A DNA stretch of 37,263 nucleotides from NCBI GenBank assembly GCA_049587715.1, contig JBAVEL010000140.1:1-37263 (forward strand), given 5' to 3'. Below, piece after piece: positions 15,772-25,100 of this stretch. A model generated the notes under the pieces. That model was not told the origin of the DNA and ran no database searches. It was given only the letters and a program-made list of their open reading frames with translations. Origin of the DNA: JBAVEL01 sp049587715. Lineage in GTDB: Bacteria; Bacteroidota; Ignavibacteria; UBA10030; UBA6906. A program made the position numbers and the translations under genes. Position 1 is the first letter of the stretch. Every line of letters starts with the position of its first letter.

Positions 15772-17184
15772 ATGAGACCCGTCATCGTCTGGTTCCGGCG
15801 GGATCTGCGCATCCGGGATAACCCCGCCCTCTGGAACGCGACCCACAGCGGGGCCCCCATCATCCCGCTGTTCATCTTCGATCAGGGTCTTATCCGGCGG
15901 CTCCCGTCCGACGGGGCCGTGTTTGACTTCCAGGCGAAGGCGCTCGAGGACCTGGCTGGAGCCCTCCGGGGGCTCGGAGGAGACCTCATCCTCCGCTCCG
16001 GAAGAGTCCTGGAAATCCACCGGCGGCTGATGGCCGAGGCGGAGCCGGCGGCCCTGTACTTCAACCGAGATTACGAGCCCGCCGGCAGGAGCCGGGATGC
16101 GGATGTGGAAGCCCTGTATGCATCCGCGGGGATCCCGGTGCACACGTTTCAGGAAACGTCGATTCACGGCCCCGAGGAGGTGCTCACGGGGGATGGCCGC
16201 CCGTATGTCGTCTTCACCCCCTATGCCAGGAGCTGGCGGAGGCTCCCCCTCCCCGATCCCCTCCCCCCCCCATCGTCCCTGTCCACCCCGGCTCTTCCAT
16301 CCTCGGGGGTGCTGCGAGCCGCCCAGATCGGGAGAAAGACCCTGATCTCTTCTCCCGCGGCGAGCGGCGGGGAGAGGGAAGCCGGGAGGCGCTGGGCCCG
16401 ATTCCGCTCCGGCGGGCTTTCCCTCTACGCCGCCCGCAGAGACATCCCCGGAGAGGACGGGACCAGCCGGCTCTCCCCCTTCCTGCGATTCGGGTGCATT
16501 TCGGTGAGGGAGATGGCACGGGAGTGCCGCGCGCAGGTTGACTCCCACGGAGCGGGAGACGGCGGGGAGAAGTTCCTGGATGAGCTGATATGGAGGGACT
16601 TCTACCAGGCGGTCCTCTCCCACTTCCCCCGGCTGACCGAGTCCAGCTACAGGGAGGAATTCGACCGGATGAGGTGGCGGTTTGACGAGGGGGACTTCGC
16701 CGCCTGGAGAGAGGGGAGGACGGGATTTCCCCTCGTGGATGCGGGCATGCGGCAGCTCGCCCGGACCGGCTGGATGCACAACCGCGTCCGCATGGTTGCC
16801 GCCTCATTCCTCACGAAAGACCTTCTCCACGACTGGCGGCTCGGGGCGGCGGTTTTCGAGGAACAGCTTCTGGACATCGAAACTGCCTCGAACATCGGGG
16901 GCTGGCAATGGTCCGCCTCCGCGGGTGTGGATCCCCGGCCGATGCGCATATTCAATCCGCGCCTCCAGTCGGAGCGCTTTGACCCGGAAGGAGCGTATCT
17001 CAGGAGGTTCATCCCCGAGTTGCAGCGGGTTCCCGCACTCTACATCCATAGCCCGTCGGAGATGCCTCCGGCCGTCCAGAAGGAGGCCGGGTGCCTCATC
17101 GGGAGGGACTATCCCGCTCCCATCGTGGACCACAGGGAGGCGGCGGCGCGCTTCCGGAAGGCCTTCCTCAGCGTCCGGGGATGA
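15772..17184 (+). CDS. phr: Deoxyribodipyrimidine photo-lyase (cryptochrome/photolyase family)
   Basis: A 470-residue class I CPD photolyase, which uses FADH- and blue light to split cyclobutane pyrimidine dimers. The N-terminal antenna-binding alpha/beta domain opens with VIVWFRRDLRIRDNPAL; the C-terminal FAD-binding helical domain contains FLRFGCISVREM, GWMHNRVRMVAASFLTKDLL and ETASNIGGWQWSASAGVD, including the Trp residues of the electron-transfer chain and the Asn-Gly-Gly-Trp-Gln-Trp-type motif (here Asn-Ile-Gly-Gly-Trp-Gln-Trp). Length is normal. Start ATG 15772 lies 87 bases after the thioredoxin-like gene; no ribosome site is evident close to it. It implies that the organism, or its ancestors, meet sunlight. 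It converges with the YCF48-repeat gene. Confidence 0.94.
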   Translation: MRPVIVWFRRDLRIRDNPALWNATHSGAPIIPLFIFDQGLIRRLPSDGAVFDFQAKALEDLAGALRGLGGDLILRSGRVLEIHRRLMAEAEPAALYFNRDYEPAGRSRDADVEALYASAGIPVHTFQETSIHGPEEVLTGDGRPYVVFTPYARSWRRLPLPDPLPPPSSLSTPALPSSGVLRAAQIGRKTLISSPAASGGEREAGRRWARFRSGGLSLYAARRDIPGEDGTSRLSPFLRFGCISVREMARECRAQVDSHGAGDGGEKFLDELIWRDFYQAVLSHFPRLTESSYREEFDRMRWRFDEGDFAAWREGRTGFPLVDAGMRQLARTGWMHNRVRMVAASFLTKDLLHDWRLGAAVFEEQLLDIETASNIGGWQWSASAGVDPRPMRIFNPRLQSERFDPEGAYLRRFIPELQRVPALYIHSPSEMPPAVQKEAGCLIGRDYPAPIVDHREAAARFRKAFLSVRG

Positions 17185-17218
17185 CTGCCCCCCCGGGGCT
17201 TTCATCCATGCGGTGCCC

Positions 17219-19591
17219 TCACCGGGGCCGGGGTCTCTTCACCTCCCTGAATTTCGGGGAGAGTAACCCGTCCCCCCCGTCGCGCGCGGGTGTGCCCCCC
17301 ACCGGGGGAGCGAGGGTCCGGAGCCGGTCCAACGAAAGCTCGGCCGGAACGCCCCCCGAAAGCAGAAAGAGGCCCGGGCCGGAGCTCTTCACCCAGTACG
17401 CCGCCCCAGGTTGCAGAATTCCCACGGAGGTGTAGGTGCCGTCGTATGAGAACCACTCCGAAGCGCGAAGCCCCGGGGGAACGCTCGTGATCATCCCCGT
17501 GTCCACCGGCACACTCAGTCCGCCCGCCATGTTCCACCCCTCGCCGACTTCGGCTATGCCGGTCATCAATGGAGTCCCGGCAATCTCCACGGTTTCGGGG
17601 CCGGGGAACTTGCACCAGTAGCCGCGTCCTGCCTGCATGGTAAGGGTGGAGGCATACCCCGTCCCCGGGTCGAAACCGAAGGCCTGTCCGTTGAGGGCCG
17701 CAGGATAGAGCTGGCCCACCGAATCCAGGCCGGCGCTCCGTGAGACAGGCATTGCCACCATGTTCCATCCCTCATCCACTGCGACGGTGACCGAAGCGTA
17801 TGATGTTCCACCCGTGCGGAGAACCACGGAGCTGTCTCCGCAGATCCACGCGGTCGTGTCCTCCAGGGCGTGCAGTCCGAACACGTCGTACTCCGTCTTG
17901 GCGAATTCGGGGGTCCAGGAAGCACCCCCGTTCGTCGTGACAAGCACCAGTCCCGTGTCCCCCACCGCACGACCCCCCATCTGGGATGTGGGCGCAGCCA
18001 CATAGATGTTCCGGAGCGTCCCCGTCGGCAGTGACATCCAGGAAGCACCCCCGTCCGTGGTCTTGAGGATGGTCCCGTTGCCGCCTGCACAATAGCCGAG
18101 GGAGAGATCCAGGAAGGTGGCGGAGAACAACGCGGCGCCCGTTCCGCTCGACTGCGGACTCCAGGTAGCGCCGCCGTTCGTGGAGCGCATAATCAACCCG
18201 TTGTTTCCGGTCATCCATCCGTTCTGAGCGTCCTTGAATGTGACGCCGAACAGCACCTCGGACGTCCCCGTGCCCATCGGAAGCCATTGCGCACCCCCGT
18301 TCGTTGTCTTGAGAAGGGTGCCGAGATCCCCCGCAGCCCACCCCAGCAAGGGAGACACGAAACTGATGCTGAGCAGGGAATTGACGGTCCCCGATCCCTG
18401 ACCCACCCAGGTGACACCCCCGTTGGAGGAATGGATCAGCGCGCCCCCGTCTCCCACCGCCCACACACGATCCGGCCCAGCCATGGCCGCTCCGTAGAAG
18501 GAGTCACCCGTCACGCCGCTGGAAACGGTATCCCAGTGAACCCCGCCGTCGTATGTCCGCAGGATGATGCCGTCCTGGCCCACCACCACGCCGTGGTACG
18601 GGTCGGCGAAGGTCACCCAGTTGGCCGACTTGTGCATGCCCGGGTTGTCCATCGCCCACTCCCCCGGCAGGACCGCGTGCGCCAGCATACCTCCCTCCCC
18701 TGCAGCCACCATCACCTGCCCGGCGCTGCTCAGACTGTGAACGTTCGCGTAGGTCGGGAGGGTCGTGAGCTGCCAGGTCGCCCCTGAGGTCGTGGACCGG
18801 AGTATGGTGCCGTTGTCTCCCGATATCCAGCAATCCGAGAGGCCTCCCGCGTAGATGTCATTCAGGCCCAGCGACGTCCCAGAGGCGACGGAGAGCCAGG
18901 CAGCTCCTCCGTTCGTGGTCCGGAACAGCGCGCCGCCCGCGCCCCCCGCCAGCCCGATGGAGGGGGAGAGGAATCCCACCGTCTGGAGGATGGATCCGGC
19001 GGTATACCGGAGGAGCCAGGTGGCCCCTCCGTCTGTCGTATTCCAGATGTAGCCCACTCCCCCCGTCGTTCCTCCCACCACCCACCCTGCCTGCGCGGAG
19101 AGAAAGACCACGTCGTTGGCGCTGGTACCTCCCCCCATCCCGGGAAGCGTCTGGCCAAGCCAGGAGAGGCCCCCGTCCGTGGTTTTGCGGACGGTCCTGT
19201 GATCTCCGCACGCCCACCCGGTCAGCGCGTCCAGGAAGAACACGCCGTTCAGGCCCGACAGGGTCCCCGAGGGCTGTCCCACCCACTGCACCCCCCCGTC
19301 GGTCGTCCGGAGGATGAAGCCGTTGTCTCCCACCGCGCATGCGGTCAGGGGGCTCACCACGGCCAGGTCACGGAGATTGTCCGTGACGGCTTCGTACTGC
19401 AGATCCCACGTGAGCCCCCGGTCGTTGCTGAACATGATGGTCCCCCAGTCTCCCACGGCATACCCGTGCCATTCGTCGCAGAACCTCACGGACCAGAGGG
19501 CGTTCCCCTGGGGGTGGGGATACTGCCAGAACCACTCCCCGGCATGGAGCCCGGCGGGAAGAAGCCAGATGAGAACCAGGAGACGTCGCAT
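17219..19591 (-). CDS. Secreted YCF48-repeat (double beta-propeller) protein
   Basis: A 790-residue protein with a signal peptide (MRRLLVLIWLLPAGLHAGEW) and, from about residue 20 to 600, about fourteen repeats of roughly 40 residues of the YCF48/BNR type. Each ends in a motif like RTTDGGVQW, KTTDGGLSW, RSTNGGATW or KTTNGGAQW, preceded by a Gly-Trp-Ala-x-Gly-Asp-like strand. One unit (near 315) is degenerate. Fourteen blades would fit two seven-bladed propellers. Two copies of a module with GWNM and a Tyr-Trp near its end (601-672, GWNMVAMP...GYWCKF; 673-745, GWNMAGG...AYWVKS) follow, then a Pro/Arg-rich tail. No type IX secretion tail is recognisable. ATG 19591 has GGAGG eight bases upstream. 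It is the last gene of the exopolysaccharide block, 68 bases after the barrel gene. Function unknown; a carbohydrate or protein binder is plausible. Confidence 0.85.
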   Translation of the reverse strand: MRRLLVLIWLLPAGLHAGEWFWQYPHPQGNALWSVRFCDEWHGYAVGDWGTIMFSNDRGLTWDLQYEAVTDNLRDLAVVSPLTACAVGDNGFILRTTDGGVQWVGQPSGTLSGLNGVFFLDALTGWACGDHRTVRKTTDGGLSWLGQTLPGMGGGTSANDVVFLSAQAGWVVGGTTGGVGYIWNTTDGGATWLLRYTAGSILQTVGFLSPSIGLAGGAGGALFRTTNGGAAWLSVASGTSLGLNDIYAGGLSDCWISGDNGTILRSTTSGATWQLTTLPTYANVHSLSSAGQVMVAAGEGGMLAHAVLPGEWAMDNPGMHKSANWVTFADPYHGVVVGQDGIILRTYDGGVHWDTVSSGVTGDSFYGAAMAGPDRVWAVGDGGALIHSSNGGVTWVGQGSGTVNSLLSISFVSPLLGWAAGDLGTLLKTTNGGAQWLPMGTGTSEVLFGVTFKDAQNGWMTGNNGLIMRSTNGGATWSPQSSGTGAALFSATFLDLSLGYCAGGNGTILKTTDGGASWMSLPTGTLRNIYVAAPTSQMGGRAVGDTGLVLVTTNGGASWTPEFAKTEYDVFGLHALEDTTAWICGDSSVVLRTGGTSYASVTVAVDEGWNMVAMPVSRSAGLDSVGQLYPAALNGQAFGFDPGTGYASTLTMQAGRGYWCKFPGPETVEIAGTPLMTGIAEVGEGWNMAGGLSVPVDTGMITSVPPGLRASEWFSYDGTYTSVGILQPGAAYWVKSSGPGLFLLSGGVPAELSLDRLRTLAPPVGGTPARDGGDGLLSPKFREVKRPRPR

Positions 19592-19659
19592 GAGTCAATC
19601 CTCCGATGAACTGGAAACCCGTTGTGCCTTGGCGCGGAGCGACCGGGGCGGGATTCCCT

Positions 19660-20901
19660 CTAAAAGCCCACCCCCACGAAGAGGGAGAAGGCCGCCACGG
19701 AGAAGTCATTGTACATGTCGTTCGACTCGTTCCGGAGCAGGGAGGCGGAGCCGGCCACGCTCAGGCCGAAATCGGCGGAGAGCCCGAAATACCGGTCGAG
19801 ATACAATTCCGCCGAGAACCGCCGGTCGGCCCGGTGGTCTGCCGTCTGCACGCCGCTCAGAGCGTGTGCCGGGGCGTGGAATCTCTTCCTCCCCGCCTGA
19901 AGGGTAAGGACAGCGGAAATCCCCTCGGGGAGCACCTGGCGGGTCCTCAACGTGAGCTCCGGACCCTCGTAGGCGAAGTAGTCGTGATAAATGTCCTCAT
20001 TCAGGAATTCGCTGTTCGTCACCTGGGAGATGTATCTCCCGGTGGCGCCGGGGTTGTACCGGTAGCCCAGGTCGGCGCCCGCCGACCCGCCCTCCCACGC
20101 ATACGACCCGGTGAGAAGGCCGGCGAGCTGGACCGTGGCATTCACCTCCGCATTCACCAGGATCCGCTTTTCCGACGGCACCCTGATACGCGCACCGCCC
20201 TTCCCCTTCCCGGAGGCCTTCCACACGAAGGTCCGCTGCGGCTCGAAAACCGTCGTATCGTACACCGACGAGGTGTAGTGCTTGAGCGCAGTGACGGCGC
20301 TGAGGCCGACCTGCCATCCTTTCCCCGGCGGGGAGCCCACCCCGGCCGTCAACGAACCCACCAGGTTGGAGAGCGGGTCCAGACTCACATACCGCCGATA
20401 CCCCGCCAGCGCCTCCAGCCGGAGGACCCCCAGAACCGGAAGGGGAACCCGGTATCCGCCCGTCAGCTCGGCGGCGTAGTTGTCAAACTCCCTGAAGGCG
20501 CTCCGGTCGTGCCGCGCCCCGGCCTTCAGCTCCAGAGAGCCCCCGGGGAGAGAAGCCCCGTCGAACGGCAGGGGATCCTCCTCCTCGCGGGGTTCATCCT
20601 CCACGCCGGGAGCCCACCCGTACCACAGGCGGAGATCGTGCTGAAGGTAGTTCCGTTCGGCGATCCTGTTGAAGAGGACCAACCCGTTCACATACCCGAC
20701 CCGCAGCCGGCGGGAAGGCGTCTCCTCCGTGTAGCCCAGATCCAGGTACGTCTGGGCCACCTGGTCCGACCAGGTCTCGTAGTTGTAGAGGGGGTTGCTG
20801 TTCGGGCCGTAGCCCGCAGAGAGGTATCCGGATAGCTGGGCCCGGGCCGGAGCGCTCAGGCCCGGCGCGAACAACAGGACGCACACGATGCTACGTCTCA
20901 C
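19660..20901 (-). CDS. Outer-membrane beta-barrel, candidate polysaccharide exit porin
   Basis: A 413-residue protein with a signal peptide (MRRSIVCVLLFAPGLSAPARA) and alternating amphipathic strands to the end, with a C-terminal Phe (FSLFVGVGF), typical for insertion by the Bam machinery. There are many Tyr and Gly, for example YLSAGYGPNSNPLYNY near residue 26. The start is GTG 20901 with AGGAGG six bases upstream, and it overlaps the 3' end of the GT2 synthase gene by 11 bases, so translation is coupled. The position after the synthase suggests that it provides the outer-membrane pore, as PgaA, AlgE, BcsC or PelB do. It has no TPR domain, unlike PgaA or PelB, and I see no sequence similarity to them, so this role is an inference from context. 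Confidence 0.75.
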   Translation of the reverse strand: MRRSIVCVLLFAPGLSAPARAQLSGYLSAGYGPNSNPLYNYETWSDQVAQTYLDLGYTEETPSRRLRVGYVNGLVLFNRIAERNYLQHDLRLWYGWAPGVEDEPREEEDPLPFDGASLPGGSLELKAGARHDRSAFREFDNYAAELTGGYRVPLPVLGVLRLEALAGYRRYVSLDPLSNLVGSLTAGVGSPPGKGWQVGLSAVTALKHYTSSVYDTTVFEPQRTFVWKASGKGKGGARIRVPSEKRILVNAEVNATVQLAGLLTGSYAWEGGSAGADLGYRYNPGATGRYISQVTNSEFLNEDIYHDYFAYEGPELTLRTRQVLPEGISAVLTLQAGRKRFHAPAHALSGVQTADHRADRRFSAELYLDRYFGLSADFGLSVAGSASLLRNESNDMYNDFSVAAFSLFVGVGF

Positions 20902-22174
20902 GGGTCGCCTCCTGCGGCTTCATCGCAAACCGCACCGTCTTGTCCCAGACTCCGCTTTCCTTCTTCACGAAGTCAAGGTAGATCGCCCGGATCACGACGA
21001 ACATCCAGATCTGGCAGTAGGTGAAATACATGAGGATGATCAGCACGACGGAGCCCGGGCGGTCCTCTCCGTCGTAGGAGATGGCAAGCAGAATCTCCAG
21101 AACAAAAAGGAAGAAAGCCATGGCCCAGACCAGCGTGTAGGGACCGGGGAGGTTCATGCTCACGAGGTTGAACGCTCCCGCCAGGAACAGGAGATCCGAC
21201 AGAACGATCGCCACAAAGAAAACATAGTACAGGGAGATGGAATACAGGAGATCCAGGGCGAACGCCTTGCTCCGGAACCGGGGGATGCTCCGGAGGAATT
21301 TCCCCGCCACGTAGTTGTTTCCCCTCACCCAGCGGGTCCGCTGTTTGAAGAAGACCCGCCACTGCTGGGGCTCCTGTTCGTAGGTCACCGCATAGGGGAC
21401 GAAGCCGATGGAGGATCCCTGCTGGTAGATCCGGATCGTCAACTCGGCATCCTCCGTAAGCGCCTGCTCATCCCACCCCCCCAGCTCTTTGATGAGCGAG
21501 GTGCGCATGACGAAGTTCGTTCCCGGGAGGGTGGCAATGCGGTGGAGACGCCGCCTCCCCGCCTGGAGGATCGCCTGGAAGCTGAGAGTTTCGATGCTGA
21601 TGAAACGGGTGAGCAGGTTCACGTTCCTGTTCACCGTCCGGAACTTGCCGATGGCGGCGCCCAGCTCGGGATGACGCAGGACCTCGATGACAAGATAACG
21701 CAGGGCATCGGGGTCCGGCGTATTGTCCGCGTCGTAGACGGCCACGAGAGGCGTCTCCACCAGGCGCAGACCCAGGTTCAGGGCCCGGGATTTCCCCCTC
21801 CCCCCCTCTGGGGGGGGGACGTCAAAGAGCCGCACACGGTTATCCCGGGCCGCCCGTTCCAGGATGATGTCGCGTGTCCGATCCGTCGAGCCGTCATTGA
21901 TAACGACAATCCTCAGCCGGTCCGGCGGATACCGCAAGGCCAGCATGGCATCCACCGTCGGCCCGATCACCACCTCCTCGTTGTGGGCGGGGATGAGGAT
22001 GGTACAGGGTGGGAGTTCCCAGGTGCCGGCATCCACGGTCCGCTTCTCGCGGTCGGAGCGGATCACGTGCAGAAAACCCGCCACGGTGAGAATCAACTGA
22101 TAACCGATCATGAACCAGATGACGATGACGGCCAGCAGGAAAAGGACGCTGAGATCCAGCTCCAGAACTGTCAC
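20891..22174 (-). CDS. Processive family 2 glycosyltransferase (PgaC/BcsA-like exopolysaccharide synthase)
   Basis: A 427-residue inner-membrane synthase. An N-terminal transmembrane helix (about 9-36) is followed by the GT-A domain: IPAHNEEVV (61-69), VINDGSTDRTR, DxD in YDADNTPD (D148, D150), the TED motif (240-242) and QRTRW (278-282, the QxxRW signature of processive synthases). Three or four helices close the protein (about 300-335, 343-365 and 375-405). The architecture resembles poly-N-acetylglucosamine synthase PgaC/IcaA and hyaluronan or cellulose synthases; the linkage and sugar cannot be told. The start is GTG 22174, overlapping the stop of the large deacetylase-hydrolase gene by four bases (GTGA). 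No PilZ domain is present. It probably makes and exports the polymer across the inner membrane. Confidence 0.9.
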   Translation of the reverse strand: MTVLELDLSVLFLLAVIVIWFMIGYQLILTVAGFLHVIRSDREKRTVDAGTWELPPCTILIPAHNEEVVIGPTVDAMLALRYPPDRLRIVVINDGSTDRTRDIILERAARDNRVRLFDVPPPEGGRGKSRALNLGLRLVETPLVAVYDADNTPDPDALRYLVIEVLRHPELGAAIGKFRTVNRNVNLLTRFISIETLSFQAILQAGRRRLHRIATLPGTNFVMRTSLIKELGGWDEQALTEDAELTIRIYQQGSSIGFVPYAVTYEQEPQQWRVFFKQRTRWVRGNNYVAGKFLRSIPRFRSKAFALDLLYSISLYYVFFVAIVLSDLLFLAGAFNLVSMNLPGPYTLVWAMAFFLFVLEILLAISYDGEDRPGSVVLIILMYFTYCQIWMFVVIRAIYLDFVKKESGVWDKTVRFAMKPQEATRET

Positions 22175-25100
22175 GGCGTCGCCGTCCTCCGGCGGTGCAC
22201 GCGCCGGGAAACATACAGAACCACCAGCAGGCCCGAGGCCGCAAGGCCGAAGAGGGCAATCCCCCTGCTGGACCAGAGGCTGGCCATGGTCACCCCGTAC
22301 GTCACCAGATCCCCCGCCACGATCTCGGCGGTATGGGCCCCGGACGGAAGGAAAACTGCGGAACCGCCAGCGCCCTCCACGGGGGTGAAGGGCACGGCTA
22401 CCCCGTCCACAAGAACCGAAACCGGCTCCCGGTCAAACATGGCGAGCATCCTTCCCTGTGACGCGTAGGCGAAGGTCACGGTGCGGGATGCATAGGTGAT
22501 GTGCAGGATGTTCCCCGTGGCGCTCAGCAGGCGGGGCTGGACACCATGGTCCGAGAAACCCAGCGTCGGATCCGCAGAGGTGGTGATCCTGCGCTCACCG
22601 GCCGGAACAAGGAAGAGGTTTCCGCGTATGGAGGGCACAGGCACCCCGTCCACGGCCACCGCCGTAACACCCGGGGCAGTCTGCATCAGGAATGCACGGG
22701 GGGACGAAACGAGAAGCTCTCCCCCCTCCCGCCGGATGGCCACATCCGGAACGGCCGCATAGGGGAGGAACACCATGTCCTGCGGGTTCACGCTCGACTC
22801 AGCATAGGTCAGGACCCGGGGAGCCCCCTGCGCTGCGGATCGGATCATATGGAACGCCTCGGTACCCGTTTGAATGAGGGTGGGAAAAGGCGTCACCTCT
22901 CCCGGAGGCCGGAATGCCAGGATGTTCAGGTCCAGCATCAGATCCTCCCGCCGGGGGAGGAGCCGCCCGTACCGCTCTCCCATCAGGGCATACCTCGTCG
23001 GCTCCGTGGACCAGAGTTTCTGGGGATCCTGAACACAGAGGCGGAACCCGTATTCCTTCTGGAGCTTGAGTATGGAGCCCATGTCCACTCCGATTTCCTC
23101 CCGGAGCTCAGGCGCCCCCGCGGCATCCATGGCGGTGACGATCACCTCGAAGCCGTCCGTCGCCTTTCGGAGAGCCCCGAGGGCGTCCAGGAGACGGCGG
23201 TAGATCTGTTCCAGTGTCTCCACCCGGTAGCCCACCAGGACCTCGCGGGCGGCGGCGTTCCGGCCCCAGTAGATACCGGAGCGTTCATCGAACACGGACG
23301 GGATGGAAAACCCGAACCGCCGCTCCACCTCCGCCACCGCGGACGGATGCCCGGGTGTCCAGAGGTGGGGATCCTGGAAGCCGCGGCCCGCCTCGAAGTA
23401 GAGTTCCGCGATATTCACCCCGTCCCAGGGATACCGCTGCAGCAGGGCCATATAATGTTCGATCATTGCCTCCCGGCACCCGGGATCCGTCATCGCCACC
23501 GGATACCGCCAGGAAGGGCGGACATCCTGGCCGAGGTGGTTCTTCTCCCGCCACTCGGGATGCTCCAGCCAGAACTTGTGGGTGACCTGGGGCGGCTCCA
23601 GCCATGCATAGACCAGGATGCCGTTTCCGTGCGCCAGCCGGATCAGCCGGTCGTAATCATACGTATAGCGGGGATACTCGTGCCAGGCCGCCACGTGGAT
23701 GCGCCGGATGCCCTGCTCCGACCAGCGCCCCACCAGATGCTCGATGGTCACGTTGTTCCGGAATCCGGGGTCGAAAAACATCTCCAGGTCGTCCCTGCGC
23801 GCCGCGGGACCCTGGCCGAAGGCGCGCCGGACGTACTCCAGGAAGAAGGGATAGTGCGTCGTTCCGAGGTGGCTGAGCGGATCGAAGCGGGTCGCGAAGA
23901 AGAGGATCCGTCCCTTCCCGAAGCGGGTGAAGACGGCCAGGGGCGCCCCCGTGGCCTGGTCGGAGGCGTAGACCTCCGATTCCTCCCGCGTGTCGAACTT
24001 CACCGCCGCCTCCGGGTGCCTCCACACAATCCGCTCCTCGGGGAAGAGCTCATCCTGGATGCTCGACACCCGCAGGGTGGCACTGCCGAAGGTGAATCCC
24101 AGATCCTCCACAAGATCGTTGCGCGTGTCGGTGATGAGACATCCTCCCTCCTGCACATACCGCCCGAGGAGATCGTAGTCTTCCTGCCGGAGCGAGTCCA
24201 CGAATCCGAAAGGCACCACGACGATTGTGTGCCCGTCGATCCGCACCGGCGGCCCGACAAAATGGGTGTCCACAGGGATGTTGACGGCAGCAAAGGCGGC
24301 GGCAAAGGAGGCCTGGTCGTTGAAGGCGGCCCCGCGCGCGTAGTGATTCCAGAGGATGAGAGGCCGGGCTTCTTCCCAGGCGCGGGGGGAGGGCTCCTCG
24401 GGGGCCAGGAGGGACTGCACCTTCTGCACGGTCCTTTCCAGCCACCCCCTCTCCCGCTCCCTGAATTCCGAGGGCTCCGCCACGTAGAGCCGGCCCGGCT
24501 CCAGGCGGACGTCCCTCCGGACGGCTCCCCGCGCACGCGCCCCGGATACGGTCTTCCCGATGATCTCGCCATCCCGGCTCCAGGTGGTCTCCGTCAGGTA
24601 CTGATCCGCCAGCTCGATCCCGTAGCTCTGTGTGCCGGAGAGAATCACCCTGTCCTTCAAGACCGCCCGGTTCCGGTCTTCACGCACATCCCGGTATGTG
24701 TATCCCAGGCCCTGGATGCCGTCCACGATCCGCTCCAGCTCCCCGAGATCGGCAAACGCATGAAAGAAATGCCCCACCACGGCATCCCGGACACCCAGCA
24801 GAGACCGGGCGCCCTCCAGGATCGCGGAAGCAGCAGCCGTATCGGTCCTCCCTGCATCATCGATGGGAACGTACCCGAGGTTCTCGGGGTAGATCGTCTG
24901 GCCGTAGATATCCCGTTCGATGCGATAGGGAAAGAACTGGGAGTAGGCGCTGTTCTCAATGACGAGGCGCTGCTCCATCGCCGTGCTGAAGTACTCCCCC
25001 ACCACCGCATAGAGAAGGGAGGACGCCGCGTAGTGAGGAGTCTCCCACAATAGCGGATACAGTCCGTTCTTCATGAACTCCCGCAGCCCCAGCTCGATCT

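Noticed and set aside
22501..25053. Open frame of 850 codons on the plus strand
   Set aside because: It lies opposite the deacetylase-glycosidase gene; composition is His, Arg and Pro rich, typical of a shadow frame.
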